Part shown: piece by piece, positions 45,738 to 58,804 of the stretch
Position numbering within the stretch: the first letter of the stretch is position 1
How the letters are laid out: the number at the start of each line of letters is the position of its first letter
NCBI RefSeq assembly: GCF_029168945.1
Contig: NC_083602.1
Location: forward strand, 49,847,442-49,911,441
Length of the DNA: 64,000 nt
Direction of reading: 5' to 3'
Source of the DNA: Cannabis sativa
Taxonomy: Eukaryota; Streptophyta; Magnoliopsida; Rosales; Cannabaceae
Program-made: the position numbers and the translations under genes
Notes under the pieces: model-generated
What the model was told of the DNA's origin: nothing
Databases searched by the model: none
What the model saw: the letters and a program-made list of their open reading frames with translations, nothing else

Positions 45738-48700
45738 TGGTCATAAACTATATAAAAAACTTACAAGATTACTTATCTTTCGAGATTAAACGGTGCTAAC
45801 TTGCTAATGAACGTTCCTCCATTAGGGAGGATTACTCACTAAAACAATAGCTATGTAAAACCAACAATGGAGATCGAATATCCTTATAATAAAGCTCATT
45901 ATTTAATGAAGGGTTGTATTTTCTTTTATTATTTATTTTAATCCATTTATTTTAAATATATATTTATTTAATTAAAATTACCAATTTAGAATGAAAATTC
46001 CAAATATAAATTTTAATTTAATATTTATAAATTATACTTAGATGGATATGAAAATAACGTGAATTATTTCCATCTTAGTAATAATTTCCATAAATATTTA
46101 GAAAATTATTCAATTTAAGTTGTTTCAAAATTAATTTAAATTAATTTACAACTCAAATTTAATTTTCTATAAATATATATTGCATTTCGAAAATGCTTTA
46201 AAATAAAATAAAATAAATCCTGGAAAATTACTCTAATTTTATGTTGGCCCAAAATTAATAAAATTAATTTTCAACAAAAAATATAATTTTCCTATTTAAT
46301 TAAATATCTAAGAAAAATTTCAAATATTTAAGTATCATGATAAAGAATCAACTTAAATATTAATTTTCTATTTAATTAAATAAACTAGAAAAATACTTCA
46401 AGCAAAACAGATAATATCTATCTAGACTTTCATAGACTAATTAATCCAATTTCTAATTATAATATATTTTAGTTCATTTATTTTAATTAATCATTAAATG
46501 AAAAAATCAATGATTTAAGTTGGTCCAAAATTAAATAAATAATTTTCAACTTTAATCTATTTTTCAAATAAAATTCAAAATTTCTGCATTAAAGAAATGC
46601 GATTTCAAAATTTTGGGAAATGATTAATAAAATAAAATAAAATATATTTTGAAAATTATTCAAACTTAAGTTATTCTAAAATAAGATTCCAAACTTAAAA
46701 TAATTTTCAACTTTAATTAAATAAAATAACAATATTAAAGTATCATGATGAAAATCAACTTAGATATTGAAATTTTCAATTTAATTAAATGTATTAAGGT
46801 CAAGAAACAAATAATTAAGTAAAGTGGAATCTTAATTATTAATTCTAGTTTAATACTAGGAAAATATTCTAAACTTAGATTGTACCAAAATTAATTAGGA
46901 AACAATTAATTTCACAATCTATGATATTTTCCTATTTAATATTAGAAATAATAACTAGTACTAGAAATAACTATCTAGAATATATCATTGACTAAGTGTT
47001 TTTCTAAAATTAACTTTAAAATATTACATGAAAAATAAATTTCATATATTTTTAAAGTTAATTATGTTGCTAATTCAATTTTAATTAGGTTAGACTAATA
47101 TAATTAACCTAATACAATTATTTATATAAGGCAAATGGGCCTTCACAATTGGGGTAGTTCATGTGAGGGGGAGCTGGGTTCAGTATGTCGTACCCACTTC
47201 TATGGCCCCCAACTCTCACACAAGGCCCAAAAGAGAGGAATTTAACCTTTAAATAAACAATTGTTATTCATTGAATAAGCCCAAATCTAATTGGACCTAA
47301 ATAAATTTCCTTATGTCAAAATTTATTTTAGCAACCTAGTCCATTTACTTAGTAAAAACTTAAATGGGCTTCCTATATGCATCTAAGCCCAAAAACAAAT
47401 ATATAGGCTCACACAGGTCAAATGATTTGGATGGGCCCTATCATGTTACTAGGCTTACACAGATGAAAGAAGTACAAAATTTACCTGTTACAAATTATTT
47501 ATAAGATCTATCGTCAATTGGACTATGATTAAAATCAGATCATTGGATCATGATCTGTCAACAAGTTAATCATAGCAATTTAGATCAGATAAATAATAGG
47601 TTTGTAAAAAAAAGTTTTGAATAAACAATATAAATAAACAAACATTGTCCATGTAAGAGATGTGAATCAAGATATTAATATAATTAAATTATTATTCTTA
47701 AACTAACCAAATAAAGGAAACTAATTTTAAAATATCTAGGTTTATTTGAATCAAATTAAATTAAATATCTAATAAGATCAATGATTTGAAAGGAAAGAAT
47801 CTTCAATATCACTTTCAGATCTTATAATTTAATAAAATAAACCAATTTTAAAATAGATTTGGTTAGATAATTATTATTTTAGGAATAAAATAATAAATGA
47901 ATAATAATTACCATAATTATATGTCAAAATATCTCAAATTAAGCAATATTCAAATCTCTACCAAAATATCTATGTTATTTAAATATTTAAGATATGATTT
48001 ATAAATTTCTAATAAGGAAAAAATGATATATATATATAGAAAAAATATCATTTTTTAAACTTATAATTTATAAATAATTAAATATTTAACAAAATAACAA
48101 ATTTTTGAATTTGAAAAACATTATGGTAGGTATATCTATAAAAATATCTATGTTAATTTCAAATTTATTAATTATTTAATTTGTCATATAAGATAATTTT
48201 AATATAATATTTTAAATAAAAAGACAAAGTTATCTTTTAAGTTAAAATATCTTAAATATCAAAATATCTAATCTTATAATTAAATAATAAATAAATATTA
48301 AAGAAGTTAACAAATTTTTAAATCTGACCATAATAGGAAATATTTAAAATTGGAAACATTCCAAAATAGAAATATTTAAAATTGGAAAAATTCCAAATTG
48401 AAAATATTTAAAATTGGAAACAATTCAATTTATAAATATTTAAAAATGAAAAAATGAATTTTTGGGAAACAATCCCATGAAAAAATTGGATTTTTGGGGA
48501 AAAAATCACAAAAGAGGCAACTTTGGGCTGGCTGCCCAGAAGGCTGCACGTGCAGCCTCCAGAGGCTGCAAAATTGCTCTTACGCTCGCGGATAGGGAGG
48601 ATTGCAGCCCCATCTGCCGAGAAAACTCGGCGGGCTGCAGGGTTCCAGGTGAGACACACGGGTGTGCTGCTGGGTGAATGACTCAGGTACGCGCGCGGAT

Positions 48701-49030
48701 GGGGAGGCTGATCCGAGGGTCTGGTGCGCATGAGCACCACCCTCGACAGCCTTGAATCCCGATTTTCCAAAATTCATATCTTTCTCAATTTTTATTGGAA
48801 TCAAGTTCCGTAAAAACCAAATTGCTTAATTTTTCACAAGGAATCCAGATAAAATATTTTAAAAAAATTGAAAAAATAATTTTTCATGGAAAACGAAACT
48901 GTACAACATCAACATTCATCAACTAACACATAAACCACATGAAACCATCCAAATCAACACAGAAACATGCAATCATCGTTTTAATTCATATTACATGAAA
49001 GTAAATCATTACCATGGCTCTGGTGCTAGT
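45738..49030 (-). other. Copia family A 5' untranslated region (element 3)
   Basis: Non-coding AT-rich sequence homologous to 59160-61048 (for example the CTTATCTTTCGAGATT block and the GGTTCAGTATGTC block at about 47176). No coding frame seen. A GC-rich island lies at 48520-48760. It ends at a degenerate tRNA-iMet primer site (minus strand TAGCACCAGAGCCATGG, about 49012-49029). Confidence 0.75.
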
Positions 49031-50940
49031 TGTTGGTAATTATTTTACCAGGATCTAGATTTACTAACAAGTATGTTGGATTAACAACCTAATATGAATT
49101 CTAAAACAATGAAAATAAACACATATAAAGTTAAGAAAACCTTACAGTGGGTGCAGCGGAATAATATGACTCCTTTCGTTCAGATCTCTAGCCCTTGATT
49201 CCTTTCTGTAGCAGAGCATCACCAAGATCTGAACCTGGATCTTCTTTTCTCCTTCTTTGATGCAGAATTTCCATAGTCTTACATACTATGATTGAGATAC
49301 CACTTGATGTGTGTGGGCACTACTCATCTCACAAGAATTTCAAAATTTTCTCTCTTTTTCTCTCTTAATTTCGTGGTCTTAAGCTTACAAGAGAAGAGAA
49401 CAAAGGTTGCTTTATATAGGGAGAAGGGAGAGCACAACTTTCCAAATAAACAGTTTTCTCTTTTACTGTGTAATTGATTAACTGCCTTATTTAGTGTGAT
49501 CCACCACTGTCCTATTATTGCTAGGCTTTGATTACCAATTACATGGCAATTAAAAATTGAAAATAATAATTGGGAAACTCAAACGATGTGGCCGGCCATA
49601 GGGTGAAATGGGCCTCACTTGGATTTTGCAGTTTCCTCAATTTTATTTCTATTTCTCCAAAAATGCCATTTTTCTAATTCTAATCATTTAAATGCAAAAA
49701 ACTAATTATTCAATAACTAAAATAGATTATTAAATAATATTATCATTTAAAATAATTATTAATTAGACATGCAAAGTCTCTCAATTAATAATTAAACCTG
49801 GAAACCCTTTTCTTTACGATTTCATCCTTAAATTGTGAGAATTCATAAAGTAGACATAGTCTAACTTTTAGAATTATAATTGATTAATTAAAATCAATTA
49901 ACTGAGTCTTACAAGCAGTATGGTCTCAACTAGTATGGGGACCATGGGTCTATATAACCGAGCTTCCAATAAGTCGAACCGAATTTACCAAGTAAGTTCC
50001 CTAACTTATTAATTCCTCAATGAATCCACACTTAGAACTTGGAATTGCACTCTCAGTCATATAGAACGCTCTATATGTTCCACGATATAGACACTTCATT
50101 AGTTATCCATTGTTATAACCCTAATGTGATCAATGATCCTCTATATAGATGATCTACATTGAAAAGGCACTACTGTTACCGCTACACCTTCAATGTATTT
50201 TATCCTTAAAACACTTAACCCTGTATAAATAATATTTCACCTAAGTGAAATGAGATCTCCACCATTTATCTTCGTTTGGTTAAGCTCGAAGGAAATCATC
50301 CTTTACTTCTATTTGCCAAATAGAAGCTATAGATTCCATATTTATGTTAGCACTCCCACTCAATTGCATTACCGTGTTCCCAAAATGTACGTATTACCTT
50401 GACACAAAATTAGGCTTAACTAACAAATCAAAGAACACGAATAACTCTCTTGAGATTGAACCTAACCATATCAGGATTAAGATCATTTGATCTAGGATCA
50501 ACAGGTGATATTGAATTGAATAGATATTACGGTAAGTTTTAATATATCTAATCAAAGTTCAATATCGGTCCCTTCCGATGTATACTCCATACATCCGATA
50601 CTGGTAAACTTTGCCAATGTCCTCGAAAGGACATAACACTTTTCCAAGGTGTAAGAATACCTATCGCTGATTATACCATGTCAGTCTAAATCCAGTGTTC
50701 TGAAAAATCAGGGAATAAACTTTTGAACATATAATAAAGATTATATTCCACTGTGCTGACAACACTATAATCTTTAACCAACACATATGTTCTGGACTTA
50801 AAAGGAATTCATACATTATATACATATAATCATGAAATAAATCATGTGAACCATGCAACATAAAATGTTATTTCCGATCTTTATTAATAAGTAAATCTGA
50901 TTATATGAAATGAGTTTTATTTAGGGCATAAAACCCAACA
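49031..50940 (-). repeat. Copia family A 5' LTR (element 3)
   Basis: Complete 1910-bp LTR, TGTTGGTAATT at the left edge and AAACCCAACA at the right. GTAAA follows as TSD. Confidence 0.92.
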
Positions 50941-50945
50941 GTAAA
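50941..50945 (+). repeat. Target-site duplication GTAAA of copia element 3 (right)
   Basis: Matches 44288-44292. Confidence 0.9.
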
Positions 50946-51197
50946 CACATACAAGTAGAAGATTTTTAAGATCGAGGATTATATCATTTCGGGATAGAAT
51001 GTCGGGAATATAGTCATATTCTCCATTTAATTTCATAAGAGAAATTAGAATGACGTCATAAGCAAATGATTTATAAACCATTCATCCAATGATATACTAT
51101 TTAAGCAAATTCAAAATGAAAAAGCTAAGAGCAAAAACTAAAGGATAATTTCGAATTAAATTTGAATCCAACAATGTCCCGTTTAGGTGAGAGTCAA
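50946..51197 (-). other. Copia family A internal sequence (element 2 continued)
   Basis: Continuation of element 2 after the nested element. It holds the GTCCCGTTTAGGTGAGAGTC motif that also occurs at about 58946 and 59056 in element 4, just upstream of its gag. Most of pol and gag is deleted. Confidence 0.6.
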
Positions 51198-52218
51198 TGT
51201 AATATCCTAGAAAATATATTGATATTTTAATTGGACATATTTTATTAAATATGTGATAAAGTGGGTATTAGAGTAGGATTATAATCCTACTTAAACTAAT
51301 TACGAGTTGATTAGGAAAATATGAGTAAATGAATAATAAAGCGTAATTTATTAATTACGAAGATTATATTAGAATATGTGGGTATCGTAGATACCATAAT
51401 TCGAATAAAATATTTTTGGGCCTCGCAACTGTGGAACTTGACGGGAAGGTTAGAAATGTCACGACAATAAAAGATAAATTGAATTGGAATTACACCGGAC
51501 TAGTTTAGAATTTTAAGTTGTCGGTTTGGCGGATTATTTGCAATGACCAAAATACCCCTAGGGTGGAATTTAGGCTTTAAGGTTTTGAGGGGCAATTTAG
51601 TCTTTTCCTAGAGTTATTATTTTTGTCTTTATGTGACTTTTTGGGCTGAAGAAAAGAAAGAAAGAAAAAGATAAATATAATTTATATTATAAGCTTAGGG
51701 GTTTTTATTTAATTTGAAGGAAAAAACCTAGAAGTTAAGATAATGGCATAACCCCATTCCCCCTCTTCTTCTCCCCTTCGAATCTAAGGCCAGCAGCTGC
51801 AAGGGAGGGAAACTCTTCACCAATTTTTAAGCTTTAACAGAATTTAACATTGTCCAAGGATTCTTTAAGCTTTAAGCTAAGTCCTCACTTCTTTCCTTGA
51901 TTTTCTAGATTAGTTTAGGTTAGGTTTTTATGGTTTAGTGGCTGAGTATTTAGTCAAGTTCAGGGTTTATTTTGGTGTTGATTTTAAGTTGCTTAGGTTT
52001 CAATGAGTTTAATTTCTTGACTATATGATTGTGAAGTTAAAAATGTTAAATTAAGAGTGAAGTTTTGATTTTAATTTGGTGAAATGGATTGGTGATTAAA
52101 TTATTGTGTATTGGTGCTTGGGATATGTTGTGATTGTGATATTGATTTGTACTAGAGCAGTTAGGCAGGTATGGTTGGGTTTTGGTTCGAATTTGGGGAA
52201 GAAAACTCTTCAAGTTTG
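51198..52218 (+). repeat. Gypsy-like LTR fragment (family not assigned)
   Basis: Begins TGTAATATCC at a sharp break in the copia 5' UTR. It contains a CCAAAATACCCCTAG box like the Tekay LTR box at 12104-12116 and a pyrimidine-rich CCCCCTCTTCTTCTCC stretch. It is cut at 52218 by copia element 4. Its other half should lie right of the window. No coding sequence. Confidence 0.5.
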
Positions 52219-53565
52219 TGTTGGAATATGTTTTACCAGGATCTAGATTTACTACCATGTATGTTAATTAACATCCTAAATATGAATATCTAAAACAATG
52301 TAAATAAACACATATAAAGTTTAGGAAACCTTACATTGGGTGCAGCGGAATATTAATGGCTCCTTCCACTCAGATCTCTAACCCTTTTATCCTCTCTGTA
52401 GCAGAGTATCACCAAGATCTGAGCCCGAATGTCCTTCTCTTGATTCTGGATTCTTCACAGCCTTACACACTATGATTGAGATACCACTTGATGTGTGTGA
52501 CCACTCACTCTATCACTCAAGGTATGAAATTATGAAGAAGAAGGAAGAGAAGTGGCTGGTTCGAAAATAGAAGGAGAATGGCTCAGGAAATTTTTACTGA
52601 AGGCAAGAAATTTCATCATCTTTTAAGTGTGAGCAATCACTATCTATTTATAGACAACCACCTAGGTTTAGGTTAGGATTTATTAGGCATTAAAATAATA
52701 GAAAAATTAAGTGGAAAATCCATCCAAGTGGCCAGCCATAGTAATGGGCCCTACTTTGGAATTTTTCCACTTTTGACAAATTTTTCCTTATTTTCTCAAA
52801 AATGCCATTTTTCAAATTCTAACCATTTAAATGCCAAAACTATTTATTTAATAATTAAAATTAATTATCAAATAAAATTGTCATTTAATATATTTATTAA
52901 TTATAGTTAATAAAGTCTCTTAATTAATAAATAAGACCTAGAATCTCTTTTCTTCACAATTAAGCCCTTGCTTAGTGAAAATTCATAAACTAGACATAGT
53001 CTAATTTTAGAATTATAATTTATTAATTAAAATCAATTATCTAAGTCTTACAAGCAGTATGGTCTCAACTAGTATGGGGACCATGGGCCTATACAACCGA
53101 GCATCCAATAAGCAGAATTAGAATTTACCAAGTAAATTCTCTAACTTATTAATTCCTTATTGCATCCACCATAGAACTTGGAATTGCACTCTCAGTCATA
53201 TAGAACGCTCTATATGTTCCACGATATAGATACGCTATAAAAATTTAACCATCGTTCTAATCTCAATAATTAAAGATCCTCTAAAGATGATTTACACCGA
53301 GTACGGATAAATTTACCGTTTCACTCCTCAATGTATTTTATCCTTAAAACACTTAGCTTCTTGTAAATGATATTTCAGTGAACTAAAATATAATCACTGA
53401 TACAAGAGCTCTTCCATTTACCTCTATTAAGCCAAGCTCGAAGGAAATCATCGTTTCACTCCTATGTCTTGATAAAAGCTATAGATTCCATATCTATGTT
53501 TAGCGCTCCCACTCAATCACACTACCATGTTCTCAAAATGTACGTATCACCCTGACCAGAAAGTA

Positions 53566-53570
53566 GGCTT
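53566..53570 (+). repeat. Target-site duplication GGCTT (left)
   Basis: GGCTT before the nested LTR, identical to 55477-55481. Confidence 0.93.
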
Positions 53571-55476
53571 TGTTGGAAATTATTTTACCAGGATCTTAGA
53601 TCTACTCACAAGTCTGTTGATTAACACCATAAATATGAACTTTCTAAAACGGTGAAATAAACACATATAAAGTTTAGAAAACCTTACATTGGGTGCAGCG
53701 GAATATAATGACTCCTTCCGTTCAGATATCTAGCCCTTGATTCCTTTCTGTAGCAGAGCATTATCAATATCTGAACCTGGATCTCTTTCTCTGATTCTTT
53801 GGTGTTGAAACTCCTTCTTGCTGAAAGTCTTTCTTCAAGATCTTCCTCACTATGATTGAGGTATCACTTGCTGTGTGTGGGCACTACTCTCACACTAAGA
53901 ATTTCGAAATTTCAATGAAGAAGAAAGAGGAGAAGAGGTCGGCCAAAGATAGGGGGAGAGAGAGGCTCAGTTTTTTCTGAATCAGAAGTTAGAAGAAAAG
54001 TGTAGAAATTTAGTGTAAATTTCCTGAAGCCTTCACTATCTATTTATAGCATTCCACTACGGTTATGTTTGAATTATTTGGCATTAAAATAATGAAAATA
54101 TCAGTTTAAATTCCCTACAAAAGTGGCCGGCCATGCAATGTGGATTTGGGCCTCACTTTTTGCAATTTTGCAGTTTTATCTTTTCTGCATCTGATTTTCT
54201 CAAAAACGCCAATTTTCTAAGTCAACCATTTAAATGCAAATTCTAACTATTTAATAACTATAAATAATTATTAAATAATATTATCATTTATCATATTTAT
54301 TAATTGAACCATACAAAGTATCATTATTAACAAATATGCCCCTAAAACTCTTTCTTTACAATTTCGCCCTTACTTAGTGAAAATTTCACAAATAGACATA
54401 GTCGAATTTGAGAATTATAATTGATTAATCAAAACCAATTATATGAGTCTTACAAGCAATATTATCTCAATTAGTGCGGGGACAATGGGTCTATATAACC
54501 GAGCTTCCAATAAGCAGATCAAGAATTTATCACTAATATTCACTAACTTATTAATTCTTCGTTGAATCCACGCATAGAACTTAGAATTGCACTCTCAGTA
54601 TATAGAATGCTCTATATGTTCCACCATATAGACACATCATTAGTTATCCATTGTTATAATCCTAATTTGATCAATGATCCTCTATATGAATGATCTACAC
54701 TGTAAAGGGATTAGATTACCGTTACACCCTACAATGTATTTAATCCTTAAAACACTTAACCCCGTATAAATGATATTTCAGCATATGTGAAATGAGATCT
54801 CCACCATTTATTTTCGTTTGGTCAAGCTCGAAGGAGATCATCCTTTACTTACTATTCGCCAGATAGAAGCTATAGATTCCATGTTTATGTTAGCGCTCCA
54901 ACTCAATTGCACTACCGTGTTCCCAAAATGTACGTATCACCCTGACCTAAAAGTAGGCTTAACTAAAAAATCAAAGAACACGAATAGCCTCTCGAGATCG
55001 AGCCTAATCATAACAGGATTAAGATCATTTGATCTAGGATCAACTAGGCGATATTGACTTGAATAGATATTACGGTAAGTTTAATAAATCTAAGTCAAAG
55101 TTCAATATCGGTCCCTTCCGATGCATACTCCATGCATCCAACCTCAGCTTTACTTTAGCCAATGCTCTGGAAAGAACATAGCACTTCTCCAAATGCAAGT
55201 AAACTCTGTTGTAGATTATCATATCAGTAAAACCCTATGTCTGATAAATCTAGGAAATTTTATTCGCATAGTCATGTTTGCTTTCCAATGTGTTGACAGC
55301 ACAATAAACAGGATCAAGTATGTGAAAAGGGTTTCAGATGTGTTTATACATTATGTACATATAATCATGAAATAAATCATGTGAACCATGCAACATTAAA
55401 TGTTATTTTTGATCTATATTAATAAGCAAATCTGATTATATTGAAATGAGTTTTATTTAGGGCATAAAACCCAACA
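53571..55476 (-). repeat. Copia family A solo LTR nested in an LTR
   Basis: Complete 1906-bp LTR (TGTTGGAAATT to AAACCCAACA) flanked by a perfect GGCTT repeat, without internal sequence. It sits inside the older LTR 52219-55950. Confidence 0.92.
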
Positions 55477-55481
55477 GGCTT
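55477..55481 (+). repeat. Target-site duplication GGCTT (right)
   Basis: Matches 53566-53570. Confidence 0.93.
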
Positions 55482-55950
55482 AACTAACAAATCAAAGAAC
55501 ATGAATAGCACTCCTGAGATTGAACCTAAGCATGTCAGGATTAAGATCTTTTGATCTAAGATCAACCAGTGATAGTGACTTAGAAAGATACAACGGTAAG
55601 ATTATAATATATTTACCAAGATCAATATCGGTCCCAGTCCAATGTATACTCCATACATCCGAAACTAGCATACTTTGCCAATGTTCTGGAAAGAACATAA
55701 CACTTATGCAAAGTGTGCGTACACTTCATCGTTGATTATCACATCATTGTAAATCCAGTGCACTGATGAATGAGGGACTTTGTATTTTGAAGCATATAAT
55801 CACAATCACATTCCACTGTGTTGACATCACTGTATATATTAAACCATAAACATGAAAACTACATGTAAACATAAATGGCTTCTAATCTTTCATTGATAAC
55901 AAATCAGATTAGATTGAACTTGATTTTATTTAGGGCATAAAATCCCAACA

Positions 55951-57900
55951 AAATCCCACTTGCACTAATATAAAATAAGTAGTGCATTTCAATCAATCTA
56001 TTGTCTTGATCTTCAGATCAAGTGTAGTATACTTGACTCAACCTAAATTTCTGGAACTGTAAGTCTGTGGTAAGCTACTGCTTTTTCCACCATTACTTCC
56101 TTTGTGTTCATAAAACATTATGCAACATTATTTGCTATATGCATTACTCATCAAGGGATACTGAATTCCTTACTGCTTATAAAGTGCATCTGAATAAACA
56201 GAAGACGTATCTCTAATTCTATCCAAAATTGAATAGAGATAACACAGTGTAGAATTTTCTTAAGATGAATAACTTTCTGGTAATTTTGAATTTACAAATT
56301 TATATATCTTCACTGATGGAGCTTGAATTATTATAGATGGATTTTTACACTCTTCTAGAATAATTCCTCCACCCCCAGAGTAACCACCATCTCGGATCCT
56401 TTATGAGTTGGTGTAGATATTAGGACTTGTAATATATACATCCCTATCATCTAACATATAGGTCACTTTCAGAAACCTTTCTTGACTGTCTTTTAATGTT
56501 TCTTGTTTGATTACATCTTAGATAGCTCCCACTCAATAATAGGAGTCTGGTTAAATTCATACATAGAAGTACATTTTTAACCTCTTACTATTGTTTTGAG
56601 GGATATCTTGTTGTGACATATTATCTTATAGATTAAGTCATCAACATAGCAATCTGATACTAATGTAAAAATACTTGCTTAAGATTAAGTAATCATTAGA
56701 GATACCATAAAACTTTTCATGAGGATTAGGAATTTTTGCCTAAATCATTCGAATAGACTATGCAAAAATTCTACTATGTTATTCTAAAGGTTTTGACAAG
56801 TTATTTCTATCCATATGAATGGTTAGATTTACTTTCTCAGTTGAAATCTAAAGTTCTATCACAAGTGTCATCCAAATGAAGATGGGCTTAGAATTTTAAA
56901 ATTCTCCCACACAAATAAGGTACTATGATTATGTGTACAAGAACTTTTATTGGTATCAATTTCTATTACTACAGTAATATATTAATTGGAACATAAACTA
57001 AGACCAAGAAAATGTTCTAAATAATTTGCTAATTTATTATATTACATCCATGTTTAATTAAAATATGTGTGCCATAGAGATACTGAGGATAATCTAGAGT
57101 TCAAAATGAACTACATTTGTCAATAGTTTAGTCCACCCCTAAGTATATATAGAGATCATGATCCACCCCTAAGTGATATAGAGATCATGGTCCATCCCTA
57201 AGTGATATAGAGATCATGGTCCATCCCTAAGTGATATAGAGATCATGTGGAGTTATGAATATAATCCAGAGTTCAATAGATATAAAAGATCGTTGAACTG
57301 CATATTATTCTTAACTTTTTCCACCCCTATCAGATCAAAAGATCTTTTTATTAAACAAATTCTTAATAATTGTTTTAGAATTAACAATTATTCATAAACA
57401 TAGAATTGATATTCTAAGTGTTTATATGGCATTAACTCTTTGCAGAGTTTAAAATACCATAGAATTTGTATCAATAATAAAACACATACACATATAAACA
57501 TTATAAACGTATAAATATAATTGGTACTGGCAAACACAAGATAAAGTAAATGAAGCTCAATGCAATTCATTAAAAGAGAAATTTTATTAAAATAATATTC
57601 CCAAAAAAAAATGAATTGTCTGCAATAATATGAAAAATAAGGAAATGAAAAACCCAAACCAATAATTGAAATCCAAATTGTTCTAAAACTAAAACAATTA
57701 ATTCAAAATTAAATAGAAGATTCCGAGCTTCATCTTCAATCTTGGACTATCTCCACCCATCTGTCCAACCATCCGACTCAACTCGCTAGGATAGCAATCC
57801 AAGTTCAAGCAGTTGGAGCTGAAATAAGAAGAAAAACAAACATGGTTAGTAGGTCCAGAATTAATAATCTAAGTGGATAATAATTCTCTAAAACACATGA
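55951..57900 (-). pseudogene. Copia family A pol 3' remnant (element 4)
   Basis: Polypurine region next to the LTR (minus strand AGTGCAAGTGGGATTT), then degraded pol sequence that shares blocks with 1-765 and 42080-44292 (for example CTCCACCCCCAGAGTAA at about 56368). No open frame of note. It carries a 29-bp tandem repeat at 57121-57248. Confidence 0.7.
57121..57248 (+). repeat. Tandem repeat, 29-bp unit, about 4 copies
   Basis: Units of about 29 bp beginning GTCCATCCCTAAGTGATATA and ending GAGATCATG. The last three copies are nearly identical and the first is diverged. It lies in decayed pol sequence. Confidence 0.88.
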
Positions 57901-57929
57901 GTTTATAGCATAAAAAGAATTACCTTGTC

Positions 57930-58804
57930 TCTATGCTAGAAACTTAGGGCATTGGGGTTTCTAGTGGCCCTTTTCGTTGCAATAAAAGCATTTTCCTTTT
58001 GGCTTATCACCGGGAGTAGCAGCCTTTTTCTTTTTAACTGTTTTCACAGCTTGAACAGGCTTCTTGCTATTCTTCCACTTCTTCTTGTTGTTGGGTTCAG
58101 AAGTAGAGGCAAAGTTCACCTTAACCTTAGTCGCCCCATTAGCATTTCCAGAATTAGGAGCTTTAGATCCTCCTTTTTGTGGTCCTCCAATCAAATTTTC
58201 AAATGTCTGAAGGTTGTTTACCAACTCGTGAAAGTCAAGTTCCAACTTGTTCATGACATAATTTGAAGTATAAGGTAGAAAGGCTGGAGTTAAACTGTTC
58301 AAGATAAGACTCACTTGAGTGGTCTGATCCATAATAGCTCCATGATTCTGAGCTTCTTGGAAGTAACTCGCCATTTGGAAAAGGTGATCACGCACGTTCT
58401 GATGAGGTTTCATCTGTGCATTGATGAAATTATTTGTCGCTTCAAAGCGAGCTTGAAATTGATGCCTGTCCGAATAGTTCAGTCAACTGGTTCAAGATTT
58501 CTGCAGCCGTGAGAGTGTTAGCAAACTTTGTTTTCAAGGTGTCAACCATGGTAGACAGCATGAAGTATCGAGCTTTGTTGTTGGCATTCTGCCAACACTC
58601 GAACTTCTCCTTTACTGCTTTGGTTGCATTCTCACCCGGCTGCTCAGGAGCCGCTTCAGTTAACACAAACAGCGCATTTTCACCAATGAGAGCAATGTTA
58701 ATGTTCTCTTTCCATTTGGGAAACTTAGATCCATTCAGCTTGTTATCAGTCAACAGTGACACCATGGGGTTGGTCATTGTCATATTGGATACTAAAAATA
58801 ACAA
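57930..58804 (-). pseudogene. Copia family A gag (broken)
   Basis: Two minus-strand frames make up a nearly full copia Gag. The first (58442-58804) starts near MTMTNPMVSLLTDNKLNG and has the FPKWKENINIAL motif. The second (57961-58413) carries the rest of the UBN2-type domain, a lysine-rich basic region and the zinc knuckle start CFYCNEKGH. A single frameshift near 58440 separates them. The knuckle is cut by a stop codon where Trp is usual (GH-stop-KPQCPKF). The two lesions are few, so this copy decayed fairly recently. Confidence 0.88.

Larger units (their letters stand above)
44293..50940 (-). mobile_element. Copia family A element 3, internally deleted
   Basis: A perfect GTAAA duplication flanks a structure made of a 3' LTR cut short at 45737, then 3.3 kb of AT-rich 5' untranslated sequence (45738-49030), a primer site, and a full 5' LTR (49031-50940). 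All of gag and pol and the beginning of the 3' LTR are missing, a single internal deletion at 45737/45738. It is nested in element 2. Confidence 0.88.
52219..55950 (-). repeat. Copia family A 3' LTR (element 4), split
   Basis: LTR parts 52219-53570 and 55482-55950, with the nested solo LTR between. Left edge TGTTGGAATATG, right edge AAATCCCAACA. More diverged than the nested copy. Confidence 0.88.

Noticed and set aside
48408..48804. Frames of 71-120 residues on both strands in the GC-rich island
   Set aside because: Open on both strands because of high GC; no motif. Treated as leader sequence of the copia element.
57121..57248. Possible CRISPR-like array
   Set aside because: The 29-bp units are directly adjacent without unique spacers, and this is plant DNA; it is a minisatellite.
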